Source: Ktedonobacter racemifer DSM 44963 (lineage in GTDB: Bacteria > Chloroflexota > Ktedonobacteria > Ktedonobacterales > Ktedonobacteraceae). From it: a DNA stretch of 64,000 nucleotides. Numbering within the stretch: the first letter of the stretch is position 1; the number at the start of each line of letters is the position of its first letter. Location: assembly GCF_000178855.1 (NCBI RefSeq), contig NZ_ADVG01000001.1, forward strand, positions 2,579,481 through 2,643,480. The letters are read 5' to 3'. This document shows positions 9,494 to 17,769 of the stretch, piece after piece. The position numbers were made by a program, and so were the translations under genes. The notes beneath the pieces are model-generated. The model searched no databases, was not told the origin of the DNA, and saw nothing but the letters and a program-made list of their open reading frames with translations.

Positions 9494-10743
9494 ACGCGGA
9501 ACACCGGATCGAGGACCTGCTGCGTGAACTCGCGCCGCAGGTCCTCGGCATGCTGGTGCGCCGGCACGGGCAGTTCGCCGCATGCGAGGACGCCGTGCAG
9601 GAGGCGCTGCTCGCGGCGGCGCTACAGTGGCCGACCGAGGGAGTTCCGGACTGGCCGAGGTCCTGGCTGCTGACCGTGGCCAACCGGTCGCTGGTCGACG
9701 AGTGGCGCAGCGAGAGCGCGCGGCGCCGCCGTGAAGAGACCATGACGACGCTCGTGCCGGTCGCCGATCCCCAGGGCGTCGGCCACCAGCCCATCGACCA
9801 TGACGACACGCTCGTGCTGCTCTTCCTGTGCTGCCATCCCGCGCTGTCGCCCTCATCGCAGCTCGCGCTCACGCTACGGGCCGTCGGCGGCCTGACGACC
9901 ACTGAGATCGCGGCCGCGTTCCTGGTCCCCGAGGCCACGATGGCACAGCGCATCAGCCGGGCCAAGCAGCGCATCAGGAACGCCGGGGCCCGGTTCGAGC
10001 TACCCTCCGAGCTAGCTGAGCGGCTCGACGTGGTCCTGCATGTGCTCTACCTCGTCTTCAACGAAGGGTATACAACCAGCTCGGGGCCGGCGCTGCACCG
10101 GACCGACCTGACCGCCGAGGCCATCCGGCTCACCCGTCTGCTGCATCGCCTGCTGCCGAGCGAGGGCGAGGTCGCCGGGCTGCTCGCGCTGATGCTGCTA
10201 ACCGACGCACGCCGGGCGGCCAGGACCAACGCCGGGTCGATCGTGCCGCTCGCCGAGCAACGTCGGGAGCACTGGGACGCCGCCGAGATCGCTGAAGGCG
10301 TAGCACTGGTCACCAGGACCCTGGGCACCGTCCCAATCGGTCCTTACCAGCTGCAGGCAGCGATCGCCGCGGTGCACGACGAGGCCCCAACCGCCGAGGA
10401 GACGGACTGGCCGCAGATTCTCGCGCTGTACGAGGTGCTCAGCCAGGTGGCACCGGGACCGATGGTCACGCTTAGCCACGCGGTCGCCCTGGCCATGGTG
10501 CACGGCCCTAAGGCCGGGCTTGCTCTACTCGGCACGCTCGACGCGGACGACCGGATGGCGCACACGCATCGCCTCGAGTCCGTGCGTGCACACCTGCTCG
10601 AACGTGCGGGTGACACGGTCGCAGCGCGCGAGTCCTACCTGCGGGCGGCGAGGATGACCGCAAGCGTGCCCGAGCAGCGCTACCTCGCGATTCGCGCGGC
10701 CCGGCTGCACCATCTCACGCCGCCCGCCGACCCGGCGGGTTGA
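9490..10743 (+). CDS. ECF RNA polymerase sigma factor, ECF42 type, with C-terminal extension
   Basis: A 417-residue sigma factor. The N-terminal 180 residues contain sigma2 (CEDAVQEALLAAALQWP, SWLLTVANRSLVDEWR) and sigma4 (LTTTEIAAAFLVPEATMAQRISRAKQRI). The remaining roughly 230 residues are a helical extension (DLTAEAIRLTRLLHRLLPSE; RAHLLERAGDTVAARESY) of the TPR-like kind seen in ECF42 proteins. It starts at GTG 9490, overlapping the DGPF gene stop by four bases. No anti-sigma factor is visible; in this class the C-terminal extension is thought to control activity. Composition is strongly GC-rich against its neighbours, a sign of horizontal transfer. A short inverted repeat (10791-10823) follows as a possible terminator. 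Confidence 0.9.
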   Translation: MNAEHRIEDLLRELAPQVLGMLVRRHGQFAACEDAVQEALLAAALQWPTEGVPDWPRSWLLTVANRSLVDEWRSESARRRREETMTTLVPVADPQGVGHQPIDHDDTLVLLFLCCHPALSPSSQLALTLRAVGGLTTTEIAAAFLVPEATMAQRISRAKQRIRNAGARFELPSELAERLDVVLHVLYLVFNEGYTTSSGPALHRTDLTAEAIRLTRLLHRLLPSEGEVAGLLALMLLTDARRAARTNAGSIVPLAEQRREHWDAAEIAEGVALVTRTLGTVPIGPYQLQAAIAAVHDEAPTAEETDWPQILALYEVLSQVAPGPMVTLSHAVALAMVHGPKAGLALLGTLDADDRMAHTHRLESVRAHLLERAGDTVAARESYLRAARMTASVPEQRYLAIRAARLHHLTPPADPAG

Positions 10744-10790
10744 CCCAGCCGTCACACTACAGCCGCACTTTGGAACTGAGCAAGAAAGAT

Positions 10791-10823
10791 CTTGGGAAGA
10801 GGCTTCTTTGCCTCTTCCCAAAG
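10791..10823 (+). terminator. stem-loop after the sigma gene
   Basis: GGGAAGAGGC (10794-10803) and GCCTCTTCCC (10810-10819) form a 10-bp stem with a 6-base loop, about 50 bases after the sigma stop. No clear T run follows, so termination efficiency is uncertain. Confidence 0.5.
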
Positions 10824-10896
10824 CATGCCAATTTACAAGGCATAGAAACATCAATTCCCATGATTCAGATCAAATTCCCACCCTTCAGTGCAAAAT

Positions 10897-11030
10897 CGGG
10901 TCTTGCTCACTTTCGGTGGTTCGATGAACGTAGAGTTATGACCGCACGGCAAGAAATCGCTCTAGAAGCCACGAAAGCTTTTCACTCTTATCCGCTGATG
11001 GGCTTAAACACCGAAAGTGAGCAAGGCCCG
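10897..11030. repeat. 134-bp segment bounded by 22-bp inverted repeats
   Basis: The left end (10897-10918) contains CTTGCTCACTTTCGGTG and the right end (11009-11030) contains its exact complement CACCGAAAGTGAGCAAG. Extending both outward to CGGG/CCCG gives 22 bp with one mismatch. The interior of about 90 bp has no gene. The shape suits a small non-autonomous element or a hairpin at the 3' side of the NB-ARC gene. No target duplication was identified. Confidence 0.6.
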
Positions 11031-11069
11031 CAATTTCCACCTTCTTCTTGCTCTTTCCTTTGGGCACGC

Positions 11070-13592
11070 TTAAGATTGTGTGTAAGTGTCAGCCTTTAGC
11101 CGTGGGGAGTCGTCACGTTTCTCTGCTTGATGGCTCTGAATAAGCGTGACCTGCTTCAGGCCGCTCTGCGCACGGGCGATTAAATTTTGGTCCCCTTCGG
11201 GAACCCGGTTGAACATCTCCTGAAAGAAAGCTGCTGCCGCCTCGAACTGCTGTTGCTTCAAACGCAGCTTACCGAGATGGAAGAGAACCATGCAGAGCAG
11301 TTGAGGCCGTTCATGCCGGCGTACCAGAATCAGTGCTTCTTGATAGTAGGTATCCGCCTCGGTGTATGCCCCGCGTTTTTCTGCGAGCCAGCCGAGACTG
11401 GTGAGCGAACGATATGTCAATTCGTATGCATGCATACGTCGTGCTAGTTCCAGTGCCTCTTGCGTAGCAGCTTCCGCCTCGGCATAGTTTCCCTGTCTAC
11501 CAGATAGCCATCCCTGGCCTATCCGCAGCAAACAGAGGCAGAATCTGTGCTGAAGCTGATGGGCAATGGTTGTCCCTTCCTGGTAAAAAGCCTCTGCCTG
11601 AGCATAGTTGCCCAGAGCCGTTGCCAGCCATCCCTGACCTATAAGGACACGACAGAGGGCCTGCTGATCGTTAATCTGACGAGCTCGGGGAAGTGCTTCC
11701 TGATAGTAGGTATCCGCCAGTGTGTAATCTTGCTGATCATAGGCAGCCCATCCGAGCCAGGTGAGCAGGTCTACGATCGGTTTACGATGTCCCAATAGGC
11801 GAGCAATAGTCAGCCCTTCCTCGGCATAGGCTTTCGCCTGCGCTGGATGGCCTCGCATGATGGCCAGAAAACTGAGAGAGGAGAGCAAACGGCAAAGATG
11901 CACTTGATCACCGTGTTCACTTGCCAGAGCAAGGCCGTCTCGGAGATATTCTTCTGCCTGCGCGTTTGCACCCAGAATACTGGCGATTTCACCTAAGAAA
12001 CTGGAAATGGTGACGATGTAAGATGGATCTCTCAAAGGCTTGGCAACAGAATACGCCTGTTGGAGGTATTCTCTGGCTACAGTGTGTAAGCCTCGCGCTT
12101 GCAAAAAGGGAGCAAATGCGCACACACCTCGGATGGCCTCCTGGTGTTGCTCCAGTTGATAGGATGCGTCGAACGCGGCCAAGAGATTGTTGACTTCTAG
12201 GTCCAACTGTTCGTAATCGTTCTGGTAGGTTTCTACATAGTTCACGCTCACCAAGATCCATCGCTTGTAAACGTCTTTGTAGGCATCCGTCCCTGTAAGA
12301 GACTGTTTTGCGTAGTCAGCGATGGTTTGATGCAACATATAACGATCTGACCAGCTACACTCCAATAAGCCCGCATCGCAGAGTTCATCAAGCACATGCG
12401 TGCCCTCTCCTGTCACGGCCAACGCCAATGCTTCTGAAAAGCTGTTGGGCTTTGCAGGGAAGACAGAGAGTGCCCGTAAGGCGAAGCGCGCTTGCTCACT
12501 GACCAGCCGCTCACTGACCTCAATGGTAGCATGCAGCGAAAGGGGGGTCCCTGGAGAGAGGCTAGGAGAGCGTTCCAGCAACGAAGCAGGGACACTGAGC
12601 AGTAGCCGTTGTTGTGCATCTTGTAACTGAGTGATAGCCATGTGCAAGCGGCGTGGCTGTCTGGTGCAAGCCTGAGATCCCAGGTATTTCCCTATGAGCG
12701 TCAACGCAAGTGGTAAAGCACCAACTGAACGGACAAGTGCGTAAGCACTTTCGGTTTCCTGCGTCGTAATCTCCGGGGCAAAGCGAGCAAGCAAAGCAAA
12801 CCCATCGGTTTCCTCAAGTTGGGGGACTTCTACAACTCCCGGACCAGAAAAGGTAACGGCAATGTGTGGAAGGCGAGTTGTAACGAGGTGCGCGCAGTTG
12901 GGTCCCCCGATCTGGAATGCCAGAGCTTCCTCGGCTTTCCAGGCATCATCGATAACAATCAACATGCAACGAGTTCCAATGGCGGCATGCACCGCCATCC
13001 CCCACGATTCCCAATTGCTGACATTTTCAACATGTGTCAGAGAAATACCCAGAAGAGTTGCCCAATGGGAAAGTAAGCTCAGTACATTCGGCTCTGTCCC
13101 CAGGCCCACCCAGAGAATGCCATCATGGAACCGATGTTGTATCTCCGGATCAGCAGCCAGCGCGGCAGCCAGGGCTGTTTTGCCAATTCCTGGCAATCCA
13201 TATAATGCCCAGTTCTTGTGTGCCAAGAGTTGTTGCTTAAGCTCTGTTAACAAGACATCTCGTCCGATTAGAGCACTTTCTCCTGCCGGAGCCGCAAGAA
13301 TCGCTGGATCGTAAAGACTGGGTATCGGTTGAACGAACTCTGATGAAGATGGCAGAGAGGAAGGGGAAGAAGCCCTATCCATTGACTCCAGATTTTTCTC
13401 CGGTAACAGGCCTAGTTCCTCGGTATTCTTGCCAAAAAGAGCACACAGTTTTTCGCGATAATAAGGATAGGGCACTCCCTGACCATGCTCCCAGCGATGG
13501 ACGGTTCTGGACGTCGTTCCGATTGCCTTGGCTACCTTCGCCTGGGACCATCCACGCAGTTCTCGCTCATATTTCAATGGATGGACTTTCAT
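11070..13592 (-). CDS. XRE-type HTH, NB-ARC ATPase, TPR repeat regulator
   Basis: A large STAND-type signalling protein. I choose ATG 13592 (MKVHPLKYERELRGW), with AAGGAG about 10 bases upstream; a GTG at 13637 in the same frame has no good ribosome site. Domains in order: an XRE helix-turn-helix (GWSQAKVAKAIGTTSRTVHRW), an NB-ARC ATPase with Walker A GLPGIGKTALA and Walker B MLIVIDDAW, a winged-helix-like linker, then about ten tetratricopeptide repeats (repeated YAQAEAFYQEG and YTEADTYYQEA units). Such proteins sense a ligand through the TPRs and switch DNA binding by nucleotide exchange. They are multiplied in Ktedonobacteria. The target genes are unknown. The divergent neighbour is a receiver-domain gene about 430 bases away. 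Confidence 0.85.
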   Translation of the reverse strand: MKVHPLKYERELRGWSQAKVAKAIGTTSRTVHRWEHGQGVPYPYYREKLCALFGKNTEELGLLPEKNLESMDRASSPSSLPSSSEFVQPIPSLYDPAILAAPAGESALIGRDVLLTELKQQLLAHKNWALYGLPGIGKTALAAALAADPEIQHRFHDGILWVGLGTEPNVLSLLSHWATLLGISLTHVENVSNWESWGMAVHAAIGTRCMLIVIDDAWKAEEALAFQIGGPNCAHLVTTRLPHIAVTFSGPGVVEVPQLEETDGFALLARFAPEITTQETESAYALVRSVGALPLALTLIGKYLGSQACTRQPRRLHMAITQLQDAQQRLLLSVPASLLERSPSLSPGTPLSLHATIEVSERLVSEQARFALRALSVFPAKPNSFSEALALAVTGEGTHVLDELCDAGLLECSWSDRYMLHQTIADYAKQSLTGTDAYKDVYKRWILVSVNYVETYQNDYEQLDLEVNNLLAAFDASYQLEQHQEAIRGVCAFAPFLQARGLHTVAREYLQQAYSVAKPLRDPSYIVTISSFLGEIASILGANAQAEEYLRDGLALASEHGDQVHLCRLLSSLSFLAIMRGHPAQAKAYAEEGLTIARLLGHRKPIVDLLTWLGWAAYDQQDYTLADTYYQEALPRARQINDQQALCRVLIGQGWLATALGNYAQAEAFYQEGTTIAHQLQHRFCLCLLRIGQGWLSGRQGNYAEAEAATQEALELARRMHAYELTYRSLTSLGWLAEKRGAYTEADTYYQEALILVRRHERPQLLCMVLFHLGKLRLKQQQFEAAAAFFQEMFNRVPEGDQNLIARAQSGLKQVTLIQSHQAEKRDDSPRLKADTYTQS

Positions 13593-14026
13593 ATCGACAA
13601 TGCTCCTTGTTCCTCCACTGACCGAAGGTTGTTTCACTTACTTTAACCATCATTGTTAGCTCTGCACTTCAATTTCTGTTCCCATAGGATAAATAAATCC
13701 TCTTCTATGAAGAGGTTCATCGATGCAATAGGGAAAGATGTCTGAAGATATCTGCTAGTTGACAATGACTTGACATTGTAATCTGCCCTGGACTGCTGGC
13801 ATAATTTCACTATAGCATTGCAAGCGAAAGAAGGAATGCTCAGCTTTCCTGAGGCACTTTTATGCTTGCTGTTTCTGGCTACAAGCGAGAAAATACCAGC
13901 ACGCCAGACTTTCGTTGGCATATTTGCAAAATGAACAAGAGGAACCAGAAAGCGACGTCGTGCGGCTCTAGATAGTAAGGAGAAAAGGAGGAACGCTCGG
14001 TAGCCACCGGAGCGAAAGTATGAGCT
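13593..14026. other. intergenic between NB-ARC regulator and receiver gene
   Basis: About 430 bases. The minus strand has a long open frame (13643-14275), but it lies antisense to the receiver-domain gene over much of its length and shows no motif, so I leave it out. Divergent promoters are expected here but I could not place convincing boxes. Confidence 0.35.
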
Positions 14027-14446
14027 ATGTGGAATAGTAATCTGTTTTCGCGAGAAGAGCATCCAACCACTCAAACAATTTTGGTAGTTGAGGACAATTC
14101 TTGCATCGGGATGCTCCTCGTAGAAGTGATTCATGAAGAAACGCCCTATAAAGCCATTCTTGTCACTGATGGAAAACAGGCGCTGCAACTCACCAGGAGT
14201 CTCACACCGGATCTTTTTCTGCTTGACTATCACCTTCCGTTTATGAGCGGATTGGAGCTCTATGACTCTCTTCATGCTATGAAGAAGTTTTCAGAGACTC
14301 CTGCTCTCTTTATGAGCGCAAATATTCCGATACGGGAACTTGAAAAACGTCACGTGTGTTTCATAAACAAGCCATTCGAGCTCGATGATATGATCAACAC
14401 CATAGAGGGGCTTCTATCCAGAGCAGTGGTTGCTGTCACGGTCTGA
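14027..14446 (+). CDS. stand-alone response regulator receiver domain
   Basis: A 139-residue CheY-like receiver domain with no output domain. The acidic pair lies in TILVVEDNSC, the phospho-accepting Asp is in LFLLDYHLPFMSG, the switch position in ALFMSAN, and the invariant Lys in CFINKPFELDD. All key residues are present, so it should be phosphorylated by a histidine kinase. No kinase gene is nearby, which makes it an orphan. The N-terminal 14 residues before the domain are polar; translation could start slightly later. A GAAA-loop hairpin (14452-14472) directly after the stop may terminate it. Confidence 0.85.
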   Translation: MWNSNLFSREEHPTTQTILVVEDNSCIGMLLVEVIHEETPYKAILVTDGKQALQLTRSLTPDLFLLDYHLPFMSGLELYDSLHAMKKFSETPALFMSANIPIRELEKRHVCFINKPFELDDMINTIEGLLSRAVVAVTV

Positions 14447-14451
14447 AAGCT

Positions 14452-14472
14452 CCCCGCGCGAAAGCGGCGGGG
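14452..14472 (+). terminator. GC-rich hairpin with GAAA loop
   Basis: CCCCGCGC-GAAA-GCG-G-CGGGG forms a stable stem with a single-base bulge 6 bases after the receiver-gene stop. There is no T run. It may equally be the end hairpin of a mobile element whose remnant lies to the right. Confidence 0.5.
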
Positions 14473-14657
14473 GTTCCAGGTGTTTGTTCCACGCTTCCAG
14501 TCCTTCCCACCGAAGCCGGAATGCTGGCTCTTGTGGTGGTTCCCCTGAACGTTCGGGCAGACGCGCTCCGGCATGAAGTAGGCCGCCAGCGCGATGCTGA
14601 CTCACGTCAGTCCGTTTCCAACGGTCGGGTAAGGAGACGATGTTACCATCGTCCCCT

Positions 14658-14733
14658 CGCCGAGTAGCCGGGAGGCGTTACCGCCTCCAAGCCCTCTAAG
14701 AACGACACGTGCAAGTTTCCCTGCATGCCGCTC
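14658..14733 (-). ncRNA. group II intron domains V and VI (3' end remnant)
   Basis: On the minus strand, 14733 to 14700 is exactly 34 nt and folds as group II domain V: GAGCGGCAU opens the lower helix (containing the AGC triad), a GAAA tetraloop caps the upper helix GCAGG/CUUGC, an AC bulge follows, and GUGUCGUUC closes. After UUA comes a domain VI helix, 14696 to 14662, with a GUAA loop (GGAGGCG-GUAA-CGCCUCC) and an unpaired A in CUACUC at the usual branch-point position. The intron 3' end would be near 14657. No reverse transcriptase reading frame is seen to the right, where the ISAzo13 element begins within 250 bases, so this is a truncated intron. A second GUAA hairpin follows in the 3' flank. 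Confidence 0.8.
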
Positions 14734-14952
14734 AAGCCTTTCTAACGCCCCGTGAGGGACGCAGTTTCGAGACGGTTCACCCTTGACGATGAAGCCGCTC
14801 ATGACATTCTGGGTGGAGAAGGACACGATTCCCTGCCTGATCTCTGCCGCCGTGACTTTTCCACTCAATATGATGGCTGTGCCATCCTGTGAGCTTCGTA
14901 ATCTTGCGGCTACAAAGAGGGCAGAGGCCGCCTTGGGGTTCTCTCGGAAATA

Positions 14953-15003
14953 ACTTGCATCATGCCGAGGAGGATGTGATATCCTTCTCGGCATGATGCA
15001 AGT
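14953..15003 (+). promoter_or_regulatory. 17-bp-arm hairpin over the transposase start
   Basis: ACTTGCATCATGCCGAG (14953-14969) is the exact reverse complement of 14987-15003. The right arm covers the ATGATG start of the ISAzo13 transposase (14993), and the GGAGG at about 14968-14972 is at the base of the loop. In RNA read from outside, this would hide the start codon. Confidence 0.7.
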
Positions 15004-16186
15004 AGATCGAAGAGACAAATATCAGCAGATGCATGCGCTCTTGAACGAGAAGCAATGGAGACAGTATCTGGCCCTGGAAGCCAAAGAGCGAGGATCAGTG
15101 GCGCAAGTCGCGCAAGAAGCACAGGTGTCCCAAAATACGATCCGGCGAGGGATCAGAGAAGTGGAAGCAGGAGAGGGCTATACCCTAGGGCAGAGGCAGC
15201 GAGCAGAAGGGGGCGGACGAAAAAAAGAAAGCGAGAAAGATCCCACGCTGCTCTCGGATTTGGAAGGACTCCTGGAGCCCAAAGGCGATCCGATGAGTCT
15301 GCTCAAATGGACCTGTAAGAGTGTGGCGCATCTGAAAGGAGCGTTGCACGCGATGGGGCATACCATCGCGGATACGGCGCTGCGCGATGTGCTCCTCTCA
15401 CTTGGCTACCGGCTTGTAGCCAATAAGAAGAACCTTGAAGGCAGCTCACACCAAGATCGTGATGCCCAATTTGCCCAGATCAAACAGAAGTGCGACCAAT
15501 TTGAGGCGTGTGGTGATCCGATCATTTCCGTCGACTGCAAGAAAAAAGAACTCATAGGCACCTTCAAGAACAACGGGCGGGAATGGCAGGCAAAAGAAGA
15601 AGAGACGAACGTCAATGTGTACGACTTTCTTTCGCTCGCCGATGGCAAAGCTATTCCGTACGGCATTTATGATCTGGTTCATAACCGAGGCTTCGTCAAC
15701 GTAGGGATCGATCATGACACGGCAGCGTTTGCCGTGGAAAGTATCAGGAGATGGTGGCAGCAGTCCGGCAAAGCGCTCTATCCCGAGAAGCGCAACCTGC
15801 TCATTACCGCCGATGGGGGCGGTTCCAACGGGGTCAGAAATCGGCTGTGGAAGAAGAAGCTCCAGGAGCTCGCCAATGAAGAGCAGATCGCAATTACGGT
15901 AGCGCATTATCCGCCTGCCACCAGCAAATGGAACAAGATCGAGCATCGGCTTTTTTCTTTTATCTCGATCAATTGGCGTGCGAAACCCCTCACGTCTCTG
16001 GAAGTCGTGCTTGAGCTCATCTCTCACACCACGACCACTGAAGGCTTAACGGTGACCGCTGTCAAAGATAGCCAGACCTATCCCACCGGTCTGAAAGTCA
16101 CTGACGAGGAACTTGCTGCTCTCAACCTCTTCAGCGATGCCTTTCATGGAGAGTGGAACTATACCATCAAGCCTCAAGCGAGATAA
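14993..16186 (+). CDS. ISAzo13-family transposase, intact
   Basis: A 397-residue transposase with an N-terminal helix-turn-helix (VAQVAQEAQVSQNTIRRG) and a DDE core: PIISVDCKKKE, LLITADGGGSNG and SKWNKIEHRLFSFISINWR. No internal stop is present. The start codon lies in the right arm of a strong hairpin (14953-15003), a layout that would lower expression from external transcripts. The C-terminal half is closely related to the broken copy at 5973-6545. Element ends were not resolved; the left side abuts a group II intron remnant. Confidence 0.9.
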   Translation: MMQVDRRDKYQQMHALLNEKQWRQYLALEAKERGSVAQVAQEAQVSQNTIRRGIREVEAGEGYTLGQRQRAEGGGRKKESEKDPTLLSDLEGLLEPKGDPMSLLKWTCKSVAHLKGALHAMGHTIADTALRDVLLSLGYRLVANKKNLEGSSHQDRDAQFAQIKQKCDQFEACGDPIISVDCKKKELIGTFKNNGREWQAKEEETNVNVYDFLSLADGKAIPYGIYDLVHNRGFVNVGIDHDTAAFAVESIRRWWQQSGKALYPEKRNLLITADGGGSNGVRNRLWKKKLQELANEEQIAITVAHYPPATSKWNKIEHRLFSFISINWRAKPLTSLEVVLELISHTTTTEGLTVTAVKDSQTYPTGLKVTDEELAALNLFSDAFHGEWNYTIKPQAR

Positions 16187-16410
16187 TCATCTTGGTACAT
16201 CAGCCCAAGGCTCGTCCATTTTTTGGCTCAAAGGTGAGTCATTCTGTGAAGGTTCTCGCCACCCGCTTCCCGTCTGAAGCGGCTCTTCCAACCTTTGGAG
16301 GCATCGCGTCGTTTTTGACCTTTCCAGTTTTCCCTCGCGCAAAGAGAATGGACTGGTACATTCTCCCCTCAGGCTCGGGAGAAACGGAACGATTGAAAGG
16401 AATTCTTGTG

Positions 16411-16929
16411 ATGAACGAACCCATCACGACACTCGACACGCGATACAGCGAACCGGACGGAGTGGTCACGTCGTGGGAGCAGACGCGTCGCGTACTCGAA
16501 ACCGCCGAGCTCTTTTGGCTCTCGACGGTGCGGACCGATGGTCGCCCTCATGTCACACCCGTCGTTGCTGTCTGGCACGATGGAACTATCCACTTCAGCT
16601 CTGCCGACACTGAGCAGAAGGCCATCAACCTGCGGGGGAACCCGCACGTGATTTTGACGACTGGCTGCAACCGTTGGGAGGAAGGACTCGACGTGGTAGT
16701 CGAGGGCGAGGCTGTCCGGATCACCGATCATGACAGGCTCGAACAACTCGCCAGGGTGTGGGCCACCAGGTGGGACGGACGATGGCAATATCTCGTACGC
16801 GACGGTTCCTTTTACCACCACGATGAGCACGAGGTCCTCCCAGATTCGATTCTCGTCTTCTCGGTCAAGCTCACCAAGGTCTTCGCGTTCGCTAAGGGCC
16901 ACTTCAGCCATACTCGTCACCAGTTCTAA
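16411..16929 (+). CDS. pyridoxamine 5'-phosphate oxidase-like flavin/F420-binding protein
   Basis: A 172-residue split-barrel protein. ATG 16411 (MNEPITTLDTRYSEPDG) is preferred because GAAAGG lies 10 bases upstream; the frame is open further left to 16153 without a ribosome site. Recognisable PPOX features are LFWLSTVRTDGRPHVTPVVA, then VWHDGTIHFSSADTEQKAIN, and PHVILTTGCN, giving the cofactor-binding barrel. Members use FMN or F420 to reduce small molecules; the substrate is not predictable. The closest style is that of actinobacterial PPOX-class proteins, and codon use is richer in G/C than in the flanks, so transfer is possible. It stands alone downstream of the ISAzo13 transposase. Confidence 0.8.
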   Translation: MNEPITTLDTRYSEPDGVVTSWEQTRRVLETAELFWLSTVRTDGRPHVTPVVAVWHDGTIHFSSADTEQKAINLRGNPHVILTTGCNRWEEGLDVVVEGEAVRITDHDRLEQLARVWATRWDGRWQYLVRDGSFYHHDEHEVLPDSILVFSVKLTKVFAFAKGHFSHTRHQF

Positions 16930-17769
16930 CTTCTCGCGTCGCGTCGCCACGCGACAAGCATTGGCCGCGTTCTGTCTCAACCGATGGAGCGCGGTTGTGT
17001 TCGAACCTTCACAAAATAACTCGCCCTTGGGCCAAAATATGGACGAACCTTGGGCTGATGTACCATCATCTTATTTCCGTGTGGCTCCTTAGCACTTATT
17101 ACCACTAATTTAACATATGATTACGGCACTCATAAATGTAAATGCCATAAATAAGCCAATATCGTCATTCATTGAAGATGTAGGCGATAATGTACCTTTT
17201 CTCTCTTACAAAAAAGAATGGAATAGAAAATGATCATCTTAAGGAGAACCAATGGCCAGGAACCAATTTAAAATGAGCGAGTTTTGACGAGCCATCATTA
17301 TGTTTGATCTGAACACAACTACCTACAAAATTGCCTGGGTCACTGTCTTGTAAAGTTTGCGGATGAGGGAACAACACATGTTTCGATGACTGAGTGAACA
17401 GAGACGTTTTTGATCTTTATGCTGAGAGGTTAGAAAAGGGCAAGCCTCAGTTACGTCATCCTTTTCGGCAGACTGAATTGGAATGGCCCCAGCGCTTTCC
17501 CAACGACGCGACGTACACTCGCAAGCTGAACAAACAGCGATGCAGAAGAATTAGCACATGTGATCGTTCAGGTGCTCCTCAAAGCGCAAGCCAGGGAGAC
17601 GAGCACGAACGGACTCGCAAGCGGCTGAGACGTTGAGCCAGGCGGCCGTTGATATACCTCTCCGCTGATGGTCCCTTGGGACGAGATCTTCTCGACACTT
17701 CAGGTGCTGACGCAATATATTCTGATTGAAGAAATCACATTGTTATCAATTTTCATCGGGGGGATAAAA
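16930..17769. other. long intergenic region, no supported gene
   Basis: About 840 bases. A plus-strand frame at 17394-17636 is polar and arginine-rich with no motif or ribosome site, so I do not call it. CTTATTACCACT near 17095 recurs from about 880. The frame of the M41 gene is open from 17668, but its ribosome site indicates a start at 17770. Confidence 0.35.

Noticed and set aside
10740..11099. A 119-residue frame after the sigma gene
   Set aside because: It reads through a stem-loop and the inverted-repeat unit at 10897-11030 and has no motif.
13643..14275. A 210-residue minus-strand frame
   Set aside because: It lies antisense to the receiver-domain gene for much of its length and contains no recognisable domain.
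14447..14760. TnpB/IscB guide RNA (omega RNA) as explanation for the chain of hairpins
   Set aside because: The exact 34-nt domain V with AGC triad and GAAA loop followed by a bulged-A domain VI fits a group II intron much better, and no TnpB or IscB coding sequence is adjacent.
14602..15018. A 138-residue minus-strand frame over the group II intron remnant
   Set aside because: It covers the structured domain V and VI and runs into the ISAzo13 start region. No protein motif or reverse-transcriptase similarity was seen.
17394..17636. An 80-residue Arg-rich plus-strand frame
   Set aside because: No ribosome site, no motif, low-complexity C-terminus.
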